Source: Flavivirga aquimarina | GTDB lineage: Bacteria > Bacteroidota > Bacteroidia > Flavobacteriales > Flavobacteriaceae | Direction: 5' to 3' | Assembly: GCF_030540835.1 (NCBI RefSeq) | Contig: NZ_JAUOEK010000118.1 | Location: 1 to 56,967, forward strand | Length of the DNA stretch: 56,967 nucleotides | In this document: piece after piece, positions 1 through 7,523 of the stretch | Position numbering within the stretch: the first letter of the stretch is position 1 | Layout: each line of letters opens with the position of its first letter | Position numbers and translations under genes: made by a program | The notes under the pieces: model-generated | The model's input: the letters and a program-made list of their open reading frames with translations, nothing else | Told to the model about the DNA's origin: nothing | Databases searched by the model: none

Positions 1-2
1 GG

Positions 3-50
3 AAGTCATCCGGATTTGATTACGATCCTGACCATGTATATGTTCCATAA
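3..50 (+). CDS. 3' end of an unidentified gene (partial)
   Basis: An open frame runs from the window edge to a TAA at 48-50 and would encode a C-terminus ending GFDYDPDHVYVP. It is the only plus-strand coding signal before the cassette array begins near 140. With 15 residues visible no family can be assigned, and it could be chance. Confidence 0.25.
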   Translation, partial: KSSGFDYDPDHVYVP

Positions 51-139
51 GTATGATTTGTGTTCCTATACAAGATAAGAATTACTCAAACCATTAACAA
101 TCAGAATACAAAAAAAGTTAATGCACAGTCTGACGGTTT

Positions 140-262
140 GTGTAAAGATAGTTGCGTGTTTAAGCCACTAACTTAACAAAAATGGAATGAACCAGAGGAA
201 AATCCGCAGGATTTTCCGAGTAGGCAATAACCTAGCAATTATTTTTACACTTTGTGGCTGTT
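140..262 (-). repeat. type A inter-cassette repeat, copy 1
   Basis: This copy shares the sequence GTTGCGTGTTTAAG at its left and a palindrome of the form GGAAAATCC..GGATTTTCC at 197-217 with the other type A copies, then ends in a TTTTTACACTTTGT-like segment. It is followed at 260-271 and 385-396 by a 12-base inverted repeat (11 of 12 matching) enclosing about 110 bp with no ORF. That stretch is possibly an empty or decayed cassette. Confidence 0.6.
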
Positions 263-419
263 GCACAACTCAAAAAATATTGTAAATACACTTGTTTTTG
301 GTGTTTATGTAAATGTAACTTGTTGATTTTTAACCATATTTTATAGATGATTGTTAAAAAATCCATAGATTAATTCAAAATCATGGGTTGTGCAACGGCT
401 ACCTTTGTTAGCACACGTA

Positions 420-1355
420 TTATTTTATTTTAAAACCAATAACCGATTTATAATCAAAAAAAAGAGTTAATTCATTCGCTCTTTGAAATCTCGATAGTTC
501 TATGTCAAATTCAAGTATATTATTGTTATAGATAAAGCTATTTATCGGGTAACTATCTTTATTTAATTTGTAAGTGACCGAACTAACTTTTTTTTCTGTT
601 GAAAAAATGAATTTCACCTTTTCAGATTCATTTTTTTTAATTGTTCCTGTTTTTGGATGTATTAATTCATAGTCATAATTATAAACTAAAGGAGCATTCA
701 AAAAATCTTCTTTTTTAATTTTTTCTTTTAAGGCTGCGTTTTCAAAATAATCGGGATAATGTTTCTTGATAAAGAGCTTTGGGTCAGTTAGAAAATAAAA
801 ATAATTTAATCTTTTCTCAAAGTGATTAGAATATGTACCTGCTCCCCATGTAACATCTATCAAATATTCTTTATTTTCAATCAAGACAATATTCCAAGCA
901 TGATTGGAAAAGTATCTATTTCCAATATGTTTTATTTTTGTTTTAGATGCACCAGAAACATATTTTGATTTTATATTCAGTTCATCACATACTTTTTTAA
1001 AGAGAGTAGCATAGCCTTGGCAAACAGCTTTCTTTTTTGATATTACTCTATTAGAAAGCTTATTGTTAAATTTTTTGTCTTTTTTTTCATACTCTCTTTT
1101 ATTTGAGTATTCATAAAGAAATTTACCAGATTCAGTTGGGTCATAAACCACATTGTTGGCAATCCAAGTATATAAAGCTCTGATTTTTTCAAAATCATTT
1201 TGAAAGTCTTTTGAAATCCGTTTAGCTAATTTTTCAGGTGCGCTAAACTTTTCTGGATATGAAAGTGCAATAGAGTCAGCTTTTTTATAATTCTGTCCAT
1301 AACTAATGGTGGTAAGGGTTATGATTATGATTATGATTACTAAAGTAGACTTCAT
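420..1355 (-). CDS. secreted transglutaminase-like (papain-fold) protein
   Basis: This 311-residue protein has a hydrophobic N-terminal signal peptide (residues 1-20, ending SYGQ). A transglutaminase-core domain follows, with the Cys-His-Asp triad in recognisable contexts: Cys112 in AVCQGYA, His152 in NHAWN and Asp167 in LIDVTWG. Related bacterial proteins are proposed exported cysteine proteases or amide-bond enzymes; the substrate is unknown. The C-terminal third (about 210-311) is not recognised. It is the sole gene of its cassette, which is boxed by a perfect 10-bp inverted repeat at 407-416 and 1361-1370. The ATG is 6 bases from the cassette end, so any promoter must lie in the type B repeat or a neighbouring unit. 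Confidence 0.8.
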   Translation of the reverse strand: MKSTLVIIIIIITLTTISYGQNYKKADSIALSYPEKFSAPEKLAKRISKDFQNDFEKIRALYTWIANNVVYDPTESGKFLYEYSNKREYEKKDKKFNNKLSNRVISKKKAVCQGYATLFKKVCDELNIKSKYVSGASKTKIKHIGNRYFSNHAWNIVLIENKEYLIDVTWGAGTYSNHFEKRLNYFYFLTDPKLFIKKHYPDYFENAALKEKIKKEDFLNAPLVYNYDYELIHPKTGTIKKNESEKVKFIFSTEKKVSSVTYKLNKDSYPINSFIYNNNILEFDIELSRFQRANELTLFFDYKSVIGFKIK

Positions 1356-1367
1356 TATATGTGTGCT

Positions 1368-1536
1368 AACAAAAATATATAGTTAATATTAACTATATAT
1401 CCATTATATAAACTACTAATGTAGTAAATGTTTAATTTATTTTTATCATAAAACACAAGGGAGCTTCTCTTTTTTCTTACTCTTAACGCCACTAGCTAAA
1501 AAAGCTAGCGGTAGCGAACATACTATACCAGAGCGG
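1368..1536 (-). repeat. type B inter-cassette repeat, copy 1
   Basis: This is a copy of a roughly 165-bp repeat present five times in the array. Landmarks are a palindrome around TTAATATTAA, a second small palindrome ACTACTAATGTAGT, a conserved CTTACTCTTAACGCCACTAG stretch, a hairpin CTAGCT/AGCTAG, and the end GAGCGG. In every copy the AAC at the start is the cassette-boundary AAC of the unit to the left. A further 20-bp motif (TTGGCTAGTGCTTTTCATAG, 1541-1560) follows and recurs near 8949-8970. Confidence 0.8.
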
Positions 1537-1579
1537 AGAATTGGCTAGTGCTTTTCATAGGAGCCATTGTAGCCAGTTT

Positions 1580-1915
1580 TTATTCAATTTCTATATATTC
1601 TGATTTTCCACCAGATAAATCTCCATTCAACCAATTCCAGTTAAATTCCAATTTAAGTTTTCCATTTTGTGTTTTTGAAATCTTACCTTTTGATTCTCCC
1701 GCTTTCAATTCTCCCTCGTTTGTTAAGCATTGATACAAAAGTTCAATTTTTGAATCTTGAGTTTGCTTTCCAACTATAAGTCCTTCAAGTATTGAACCTC
1801 CTTTATATTTTCCAGTAATTGTAGTTCCACTCTGGAAGTAGTGAAAAATCGTTTCATCAGACGATAATCCACTTTTATTTTCAGTAGTCACAAATTTTTT
1901 GTCATTCAGGTTCAT
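1580..1915 (-). CDS. small conserved protein of the family labelled N-acetylglutamate synthase
   Basis: This 111-residue soluble protein has no signal peptide. Features such as DETIFHYFQSG, ITGKYKGGSI, GLIVGKQ and a C-terminal LEFNWNW resemble a family of about 100 residues common in Bacteroidota and Firmicutes. Databases often label that family n-acetylglutamate synthase, but to my knowledge no such activity is supported for this short form. It probably folds as repeated beta-meanders (inference). The gene fills one cassette with the 8-bp inverted repeat TTGTAGCC/GGCTACAA at its ends. Confidence 0.65.
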   Translation of the reverse strand: MNLNDKKFVTTENKSGLSSDETIFHYFQSGTTITGKYKGGSILEGLIVGKQTQDSKIELLYQCLTNEGELKAGESKGKISKTQNGKLKLEFNWNWLNGDLSGGKSEYIEIE

Positions 1916-1941
1916 TAGAGCTCTTGTTTTTAATTGGCTAC

Positions 1942-2106
1942 AACAAAAATATATACTTAATATTAACTATATATCCATTGTATAAACTACTAAGTAAATG
2001 TTTTATTTGTTCTTATCATAAAACACAAGGGGTTTCTCTTTTTTTCTTACTCTTAACGCCACTAGCTAAAAAAGCTAGCGGTAGCGAACATACTATACCA
2101 GAGCGG
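1942..2106 (-). repeat. type B inter-cassette repeat, copy 2
   Basis: This copy is nearly identical to copy 1 over the palindromic AT-rich half, the TTAACGCCACTAGCT hairpin and the GAGCGG end, with a small deletion at the ACTACTAATGTAGT element. Between it and the next gene lies a short segment containing TTGTGCAACGATTACCTTTG (2133-2152). A similar sequence occurs at 388-407, a third short boundary motif shared by two junctions. Confidence 0.8.
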
Positions 2107-2167
2107 GCTGAATTATGCATTTTTTAGTGCCTTGTGCAACGATTACCTTTGTTACCTGCTGGCTTTT

Positions 2168-3430
2168 TTAATTCAACATTTTGTTCAATCCTTCTTTTTC
2201 AAATAAAATCCGACCAACTTTTATGTCCGACCAACCTTTTTTTAACTGATAAGTAAAAGTCGGTATATTTTCAATCATTTCACAATCGATATAATAGTTT
2301 TCAATTTGTCCGTTTGAAACACTTTTTAGCTCTTGAATGTGAGTAGAAATAAAAAAATATGAATGATTAAATTTACCTAATCCGTTTATTGTCGTTTTAC
2401 AAATTTCAAAACCATCTTCTACGTTTGTACCACTAAAAAGTTCATCAAAAACAGCGAAGCATTTTTTTCCGTTAGTTACTTGTTCGACTACGTTTTTAAG
2501 ATTCATCACTTCGGTCATAAAATGGCTGTATCCATTTAGAATATCATCTCTTCTGTTTATTTCAATTGAAAAGTAGTCACAAAATGGAATTTCCCCTTCT
2601 GACGCAGGTATGCCAATTCCTAAATGACCAAAATACATACAAAGTCCAACAGCTTTAAGAAAAGTTGATTTTCCAGACATATTTGGTCCGTTTAATACGA
2701 TTACGTTACTATTGGTTTTAAGGTTGTTTTTGACGGGATATTCTAATAATGGATGGTAAAAGTCTCGCAGTTTAATGTTGTCATCTGTAAAAATCGGATA
2801 CGAGAAATTGTTTTTTGTTATTCCGAAGCTAATGGATAGGTATGATTCGAACAGAAAAAAATTTTTCCAAAAAGGTTTTATCAATTCCTTTCTTTTTAGG
2901 TCATTAATTTTCTCGGTCAATTCAATTACGTGATTATCTTTTAGCCTTTTTTCTCGAATTAAATGCTCAAACTTATGAAGCTCAAAATTTGATAGGAACT
3001 GTAATATTTGCTTAATATTGGAAGCATAATCTTTAGGGAAAGCTTCTAATTTCAATCTCGAAAAATATTTGGATTCCATACGATAGAAAAACAAAACCAA
3101 CTGATTAAGTTTACTTGTATATCTTGTTTTCTCATGTTTTGAAGCAAAAAGTTTGTATTTCAGTTTTTTCTTTGAAAGGTCTTCGATTTTTTCATCGTTA
3201 AGGAAAAAATGAACTTCGTTTAAGTATAAAACAGTATATGAATAGTCTTTTAATATTTTATTATTTCCAGAAAACCCTTTTAATATATTTTGACGTTGAG
3301 TTATTTCCGCAGTTGATTGCAAAGGGGTTTCAAGAATTTCAAGAATTTTATTTTTTGTGAATATATTCAGAGAATAGTCGAACAACGGTAAAATTTCTTT
3401 GTCTATGTTTAGGTCTTTAATGTTGTTCAT
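2168..3430 (-). CDS. MutS-like ATPase (mismatch-repair-type fold, short form)
   Basis: This 420-residue protein carries the C-terminal MutS ATPase domain. Walker A is GPNMSGKST (248-256), the GYSHFMTEV segment is at 300-308, Walker B is FAVFDE with LFSGT (326-335), and the helix-end STHIQEL follows. The N-terminal about 230 residues look like helical core/lever segments. The mismatch-recognition and connector domains of canonical MutS (about 850 residues) are absent, as in the short MutS-related proteins of Bacteroidota whose role is unknown. It may bind branched or damaged DNA (inference from fold). It is the only gene of its cassette, with the inverted repeat GTTACCTGC/GCAGGTAAC at 2151 and 3461. 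Confidence 0.85.
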   Translation of the reverse strand: MNNIKDLNIDKEILPLFDYSLNIFTKNKILEILETPLQSTAEITQRQNILKGFSGNNKILKDYSYTVLYLNEVHFFLNDEKIEDLSKKKLKYKLFASKHEKTRYTSKLNQLVLFFYRMESKYFSRLKLEAFPKDYASNIKQILQFLSNFELHKFEHLIREKRLKDNHVIELTEKINDLKRKELIKPFWKNFFLFESYLSISFGITKNNFSYPIFTDDNIKLRDFYHPLLEYPVKNNLKTNSNVIVLNGPNMSGKSTFLKAVGLCMYFGHLGIGIPASEGEIPFCDYFSIEINRRDDILNGYSHFMTEVMNLKNVVEQVTNGKKCFAVFDELFSGTNVEDGFEICKTTINGLGKFNHSYFFISTHIQELKSVSNGQIENYYIDCEMIENIPTFTYQLKKGWSDIKVGRILFEKEGLNKMLN

Positions 3431-3466
3431 TTTCTATTCAAGGTTGTTGTTTTTCAGCTTGCAGGT

Positions 3467-3597
3467 AACAAAAATAACTACTAATGTAGTAAATGTTTTA
3501 TTTGTTTTTTTATAAAATACAAGGGTGTTTCCTTTTTTATTACTCTTAACGCCACTAGCTAGAAAAGCTAACGGTAGCACATACTATAACTGAGCGG
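3467..3597 (-). repeat. type B inter-cassette repeat, copy 3 (shortened)
   Basis: This is a 131-bp version lacking the TTAATATTAA palindrome but keeping ACTACTAATGTAGT, the CTCTTAACGCCACTAGCT stretch, the AGCTA hairpin arm and GAGCGG. The clean loss of one internal block shows that the element is modular. Confidence 0.75.
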
Positions 3598-3659
3598 AGG
3601 TTTTATGTTTATATTTTATCAGTTAAACCACTATTATTGACACTTTGTTGGTACCAGTT

Positions 3660-4061
3660 TTATTTCTCTTCTTTTCGAAAAATTTTCTCCATTTTACGAC
3701 CTCTTGCCAATTCATCAATCAGCTTTTCCATACGTCTACATTGTCTATACAATTCAAATTCATCCTCTATTTCTTCAATTCGATAACCACAAACGACTCC
3801 TTTAATCAAGTGTGCGTTTGGATTTATTTTAGCTTTTTGAAAAAATGTTCTAAAGGTTGCTTTTTCATCAATAAATACTTGTAAAGCATCTTGGTCAAAA
3901 CCAGTGAACCATTTAATTACCTGATTGAGTTCTTCTTTTGTTCTTCCATTTTTCTCCAATCTATTCAGGTAAAGTGGATAAATGGATGCAAATATCATAT
4001 TGGCTACCTTTTCATTTTTTTCGGCTGTAACTTTCATATTGGTTAATTTAATTGATGCCAA
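3660..4061 (-). CDS. DUF2200 family protein
   Basis: The 133-residue protein closely follows the DUF2200 pattern: FASIYPLYLNRLEKNGRTKEE near the N-terminus, WFTGFDQDAL, then HLIKGVVCGYRIEEIED and a C-terminal LIDELARGRKMEKI. The family is widespread, cytoplasmic and of unknown biochemical function. Length is normal for the family (about 110-130). The gene is a single-gene cassette with an imperfect boundary pair GTTGGTA/TGCCAAC. Confidence 0.85.
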   Translation of the reverse strand: MASIKLTNMKVTAEKNEKVANMIFASIYPLYLNRLEKNGRTKEELNQVIKWFTGFDQDALQVFIDEKATFRTFFQKAKINPNAHLIKGVVCGYRIEEIEDEFELYRQCRRMEKLIDELARGRKMEKIFRKEEK

Positions 4062-4180
4062 CGTGTTTATGATTTCGTTACGTGTTTAAGCAACTAATTT
4101 AGCAAATACAAACCAGATAGAAAATCCGCAAGGATTTTCGTAAGTACTCGAGAACCAGCCATTAATTAGTAGGACACGGT
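4060..4180 (-). repeat. type A inter-cassette repeat, copy 2
   Basis: This copy contains GTTACGTGTTTAAGCAACTAA at the left, the inner palindrome AAAATCCGCAAGGATTTT, and ends in GGACACGGT beside the GTTAGCACCA boundary at 4181. Sequence and layout match copies 1, 3 and 4 but with more divergence. Confidence 0.6.
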
Positions 4181-4194
4181 GTTAGCACCAGTTT

Positions 4195-4572
4195 TTATTT
4201 CACTAATGATAAATACTTACCTCTATTCTCATACATTATCCAAACATTTATTAAAAGCAATATTATAGCAATGGGTAATCCACTTGGTGCAGAAAAAATG
4301 TTTGTTAAAAGTATGCCTATCATTATTGGAAAAATCACAATTGCTCCTAGCGCTCTTGTTTTAGGAATAATAAATAATATTCCGCCAAGAATTTCAACAA
4401 AACCAACCAATGGGATAAGCCAGTTTATTTCCATGAATGCGGTCATTACTTTAATCGTTTTCTCAGGCAAGTCATCAGGAATTGGCATATAATTTAAAAA
4501 TTTGTTCAATCCTGCGTTAGTGAACATTAAACCAAAAAGCAAGCTTAAAATAAAGGTAATTTTATTTTTCAT
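4195..4572 (-). CDS. DoxX-like integral membrane protein
   Basis: I take the ATG at 4572 (protein [10 protein letters not shown]..., 125 aa) because it overlaps the stop of the upstream gene by 11 bases; the frame is open further upstream but lacks a better start. Four hydrophobic segments and the N-terminal FGLMFTNAGLNKF fit the DoxX/DoxD-like family of small inner-membrane proteins, implicated in some bacteria in redox or electron-transport partnerships. It is the last gene of an ArsR - AHSA1 - DoxX operon contained in one cassette. Confidence 0.8.
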   Translation of the reverse strand: MKNKITFILSLLFGLMFTNAGLNKFLNYMPIPDDLPEKTIKVMTAFMEINWLIPLVGFVEILGGILFIIPKTRALGAIVIFPIMIGILLTNIFSAPSGLPIAIILLLINVWIMYENRGKYLSLVK

Positions 4573-5122
4573 TTGTTTCGATATTATCAGTTTTGTTTTG
4601 CATACGAAGTTTGAAATTGGCTTCAATATATTGGTCAAGATTTTCCATTGCCATTGTAAATCCTTCTTTAAAGCCCATTTTAATAATTTTCTCTAAGTCC
4701 GAAAGACTTTCATATGTTGCTGTGATTGCTACAAATGTTGTATCAACATTTTCTGTGAACACATTTGTAAATTGAGTTATAGGCATTTCCTTGTTAACTG
4801 TTCCATTTTCATCACAAAATGCGTCCAAGCCCGAAAACATTGATTGATTTACAATTTTGTGATAGTCATTTTTACACCAATGACACTCTTGTTGTTTTTC
4901 ACTTTGTGTGTTATACATTTGGTATAGCCAACTGCCACCTTCTCTAAAATCCATTGATTTAGTTTTAGTTTGATAGGGTTTTGGTGCCCACCATTGGTCC
5001 AGTATTTCTGGATTTGTCCATGCTTCCCAAACCAATTCAAGACTTGCGGCAAACTCACGTTGAACATTAACCGTGTTGTTTTCTTTATTGACAGTGAAGT
5101 CGAATTGCAAATTACTTTTCAT
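4562..5122 (-). CDS. AHSA1-type SRPBCC domain protein
   Basis: This 186-residue protein has the START/SRPBCC helix-grip signature of the AHSA1 (activator of Hsp90 ATPase 1-like) family: an early [20 protein letters not shown], then [18 protein letters not shown], and a final amphipathic helix ([17 protein letters not shown]). Such proteins bind hydrophobic ligands. In Bacteroidota they are commonly paired with an ArsR regulator. The gene overlaps the ArsR gene by 11 bases and the DoxX gene by 11 bases, indicating translational coupling. Confidence 0.85.
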   Translation of the reverse strand: MKSNLQFDFTVNKENNTVNVQREFAASLELVWEAWTNPEILDQWWAPKPYQTKTKSMDFREGGSWLYQMYNTQSEKQQECHWCKNDYHKIVNQSMFSGLDAFCDENGTVNKEMPITQFTNVFTENVDTTFVAITATYESLSDLEKIIKMGFKEGFTMAMENLDQYIEANFKLRMQNKTDNIETNEK

Positions 5123-5444
5123 TTTTATTGTTTTTAAGTTTTAATAATAAATTGTCAAGTTGGCCGAATCTATCTTCCCAAATTTTTCTGAATTGTTCCA
5201 ACCATTTATCTATTTCTTTCATTTTTTCGATTTTCAGCTCATAGTATATTTCTCGCCCTTGTTGGGTAGCTTCAACCAGTTCACACTCGTTCAAAATTTG
5301 AATGTGCTTTGAAATGGTAGGTCGTGCTGCATCAAAATTCTCTGCAATTGCTCCTGCAGTCATTGCTTGTGAAGTTAACAAAACCAGTATCGCTCGTCTT
5401 GTCGGATCGGAAATTGCTTGAAATATGTCTCTTCTTAATTTCAT
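5112..5444 (-). CDS. ArsR-family winged-helix repressor
   Basis: This 110-residue protein shows the ArsR/SmtB pattern: [16 protein letters not shown], the recognition helix region [18 protein letters not shown], and the beta-wing QGREIYYEL. No metal-binding Cys or His cluster is visible, so it belongs to the non-metal branch usually coupled to AHSA1 genes. It leads the three-gene operon. Just upstream (5448-5489) are two 16-base direct repeats and a palindrome that probably form its own operator. Confidence 0.9.
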   Translation of the reverse strand: MKLRRDIFQAISDPTRRAILVLLTSQAMTAGAIAENFDAARPTISKHIQILNECELVEATQQGREIYYELKIEKMKEIDKWLEQFRKIWEDRFGQLDNLLLKLKNNKNEK

Positions 5445-5447
5445 TGT

Positions 5448-5489
5448 GAAGTTATTTGACTACAAATATATATGAAGTCATTTGACTAC
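5448..5489 (-). promoter_or_regulatory. probable ArsR operator
   Basis: Two direct repeats, GAAGTTATTTGACTAC at 5448-5463 and GAAGTCATTTGACTAC at 5474-5489, differ at one base. The second contains the perfect palindrome AGTCA-TT-TGACT. They lie immediately upstream of the ArsR start codon at 5444, the position expected for autorepression. The function is inferred. Confidence 0.6.
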
Positions 5490-5570
5490 GCAAATAATTT
5501 TACATTTTTTTGGGATGTTGAAAATTTAGTCGAGAGTGTGTATTTTGGAACGGTGTTCTTGAATTGGTGC

Positions 5571-5700
5571 TAACGTTTATGTATAAGGAAAGTTGCGTGT
5601 TTGTGTGCGAGGATTTTCCGAAGGAAAATCAGAAGCTAGCAAACGAGCAACTAACTTTGGTTTAGCTAAAACTAGCAATTTTTTTATACTGTTGTTTGCA
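5571..5700 (-). repeat. type A inter-cassette repeat, copy 3 (best-preserved hairpin)
   Basis: Long imperfect arms (AAAGTTGCGTGTTTG near 5589-5603; CAAACGAGCAACTAACTTT at 5640-5658) enclose a perfect inner hairpin GATTTTCC..GGAAAATC (5612-5619/5623-5630). The flanks GCTAACG and GTTGTTTGCA are the boundaries of the neighbouring cassettes. A single strand could fold into a long bulged stem, as attC sites do. Confidence 0.75.
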
Positions 5701-5705
5701 GTTTT

Positions 5706-6551
5706 TTATTTTATTAATTCTTTTAGAGTTTCTAAATCAATGTCTTTAGCGATAATAATTCCTTTTTCGTTAATTAAGAAATTAGTAGGAACACCAGTGA
5801 CTCCGTATTTTATTGCAGCGACGTTTTCTTTTCCTTTTAAATCACTAACATTTATCCAAACTAGGCTATCTTTTTCAATTGCTTGTGTCCAAGGTTTTTT
5901 TTCATCATCTATTGAAACACCAATAATTGTTAATCCTTTGTCTTTATAAGTTTTATGAATTTCAACTAATTCAGGATTCGATTTTCTACAAGGTCCACAC
6001 CAAGAAGCCCAAAAGTCTATTAAAGTGTATTTTCCAAGATGTTCGGAAAGTTTAATTTTTTCTCCATTTTGATTTGCTAATTCAAAATCAATGTACTGTT
6101 CGTTAACTTTGGGGTTTTGATATAATTGAATGAAGTTTGATATGTCTAGACCAAGTTGAGAGTTCTTGATTTTTTCAGACATAGGACTAAATAATTTTTG
6201 CGTTAACTCTTTACCATAAAGAAATTTCATATTAGTTAAAGTCTCCGCTGATAACAGTGAGTTAGGGTTTTCAAAAATAAAATTTTGATATTCTATAAGT
6301 TGTTGGTCTCTGTTTTCATAGAATTGTTTTCTGACTGAATTTCTGTAAATTGTGTCGGAAGGTCTTTGTTTAAGAATATAGCTTAAACTGTCCCAAATCC
6401 TTTCGGTGTATGCTAATTTTTTATTTAATAATTTTTGGTCATTTTCATAAGAACTAACTTTATTGGAATCTTGAGTTTTTTTATTTTGAGAATTCCCATT
6501 GAACGATATGAAAATTGTAAATATCAAAAATGATAAGTTAAAATGTTTCAT
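5706..6551 (-). CDS. TlpA-like periplasmic thioredoxin-fold protein
   Basis: This 281-residue protein has a signal peptide (1-21), a helical N-terminal region of about 130 residues, and a C-terminal AhpC/TSA-thioredoxin domain. The redox motif is WCGPC at 184-188 within TLIDFWASWCGPCRKS, and the cis-proline segment is GVTGVPTNFLIN. It probably reduces or oxidises envelope disulfides, as TlpA/ResA-type proteins do. It is a single-gene cassette with boundary repeat GTTGTTTGCA/TGCACACAAC (9 of 10 complementary). Confidence 0.85.
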   Translation of the reverse strand: MKHFNLSFLIFTIFISFNGNSQNKKTQDSNKVSSYENDQKLLNKKLAYTERIWDSLSYILKQRPSDTIYRNSVRKQFYENRDQQLIEYQNFIFENPNSLLSAETLTNMKFLYGKELTQKLFSPMSEKIKNSQLGLDISNFIQLYQNPKVNEQYIDFELANQNGEKIKLSEHLGKYTLIDFWASWCGPCRKSNPELVEIHKTYKDKGLTIIGVSIDDEKKPWTQAIEKDSLVWINVSDLKGKENVAAIKYGVTGVPTNFLINEKGIIIAKDIDLETLKELIK

Positions 6552-6590
6552 CTAATTGTTTAGTTTTACGGTTGGTCTCAAATTGCACAC

Positions 6591-6758
6591 AACAAAAATA
6601 TATAGTTAAAATTAACTATATACTTATTATATAAACTACTAATGTAGTAAATGTTTTATTTGTTTTTATCATAAAAAACAAGGGTGTTTCTCTTTTTTCT
6701 TACTCTTAACGCCACTAGCTAGAAAAGCTAGCGGTAGCGAAATACTATACCCGAGCGG
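6591..6758 (-). repeat. type B inter-cassette repeat, copy 4
   Basis: This is a full-length copy with the AT palindrome, ACTACTAATGTAGT, TTAACGCCACTAGCTAG and the GCTAGC hairpin, ending in GAGCGG at 6753-6758. The unit to its right lacks the matching boundary repeat at this side, so this junction may have been rearranged. Confidence 0.8.
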
Positions 6759-6810
6759 GGTCTGCATTAATAGAAATGTCTTCCTCATATTTTCCACAGG
6801 TATTTGTGAA

Positions 6811-7026
6811 TTACCAAGTTTTGATAATTAGGATATCATCAATCTGTTTAGTTTCTATTTTTTTACTTTCAGCAAGAGGTTCAGCGATTATATATTTTTC
6901 ATCTCCTAATTCTCCAATCCATTCTGATTTGAATCCGATTAATTTTTTATGTCTTTCTATTTCAACTTTTTGTTTACAATTCACTAGAATAAAACCAATT
7001 AATACTAATAATGTTTTTTTTAAAAT
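6811..7026 (-). CDS. small lipoprotein-like ORF with no ATG start
   Basis: An uninterrupted minus-strand frame reads LKKTLLVLIGFILVNCKQK and continues to a natural-looking C-terminus ending ILIIKTW (71 residues). It has a lysine-rich N-terminus, a hydrophobic core and a lipobox-like LVNC. The first codon compatible with a signal peptide is ATT at 7026; no ATG, GTG or TTG precedes the hydrophobic stretch. It follows the stop of the next gene by 17 bases, so it could be translated by coupling from a rare ATT start, or it is a start-less remnant. The gene family is not recognised. Confidence 0.45.
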   Translation of the reverse strand: MLKKTLLVLIGFILVNCKQKVEIERHKKLIGFKSEWIGELGDEKYIIAEPLAESKKIETKQIDDILIIKTW

Positions 7027-7043
7027 CGTATCAAGTTCTATAT

Positions 7044-7361
7044 TCAGTCAATCAAAGTAACATCTTTTACTTTATTATTTGTCATATCAAAGTTTACATC
7101 TAAATGAAATGGTGTCATATATCCGAAATCTATTAAGTAATGAAAATTTACTTTTGTACTATCTTTTGGGTTTCCGAGTAGTTTAATTACTTGATTTTTA
7201 TTTTTTCCAATTAATATTTCGCTTTCCACTAAATCGGCAGACATATTTCCTCGTTCAATTTGACTTCCATTTCTCCATTTTTCTTTATTAAATTTTTCCG
7301 CTTTGTTATTATTTCCGCAACTCAAAAAATATATAAATAAGAGTAATATTGTATGTTTCAT
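7044..7361 (-). CDS. lipoprotein with SmpA/BamE-like segment
   Basis: This is a 105-residue protein with a lipoprotein signal peptide and lipobox (FLSC, Cys15). The segment ILIGKNKNQVIKLLGNPKD resembles the helix-hairpin of SmpA/OmlA (BamE-like) small lipoproteins, which use G-x(5)-V-x-x-LLG-x-P. A beta-rich C-terminal half follows. It is probably anchored to the outer or inner membrane facing the periplasm. Its partner is unknown. Confidence 0.65.
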   Translation of the reverse strand: MKHTILLLFIYFLSCGNNNKAEKFNKEKWRNGSQIERGNMSADLVESEILIGKNKNQVIKLLGNPKDSTKVNFHYLIDFGYMTPFHLDVNFDMTNNKVKDVTLID

Positions 7362-7382
7362 TTCTGTTTCTTTAAATTTGTT

Positions 7383-7520
7383 GGGTAACTGTTACGTATA
7401 TGAAATGTTGTGTGTTTGTGTGCGAAGATTTTCCGAAGGAAAATCAGACGTAGCAAACGCGCAACGTCCTTTATTTAAATACAACACTAGCAATTAATTA
7501 TACACGGCTTTGTTAGCAGC
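7383..7520 (-). repeat. type A inter-cassette repeat, copy 4
   Basis: The copy has arms GTTGTGTGTTTG and CAAACGCGCAAC around the perfect inner hairpin GATTTTCC..GGAAAATC (about 7427-7445), then a TTATACACGGCTTTG segment leading into GTTAGCAGC at 7512-7520. It closely matches copy 3, including GTGTGCGA before the inner hairpin. Confidence 0.75.
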
Positions 7521-7523
7521 TTT

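Noticed and set aside
1924-2127. Plus-strand ORF of 67 codons overlapping a type B repeat
   Set aside because: It lies entirely in the repeat and boundary DNA; frames in the other copies differ in length and have no shared protein-like features beyond the repeat itself.
4849-5067. Minus-strand ORF in a second frame within the AHSA1 gene
   Set aside because: It is wholly inside a well-recognised SRPBCC gene on the same strand.
6776-7060. Plus-strand 94-codon ORF
   Set aside because: It is antisense to the small lipoprotein-like frame (6811-7026), which has a much better signal peptide and composition.
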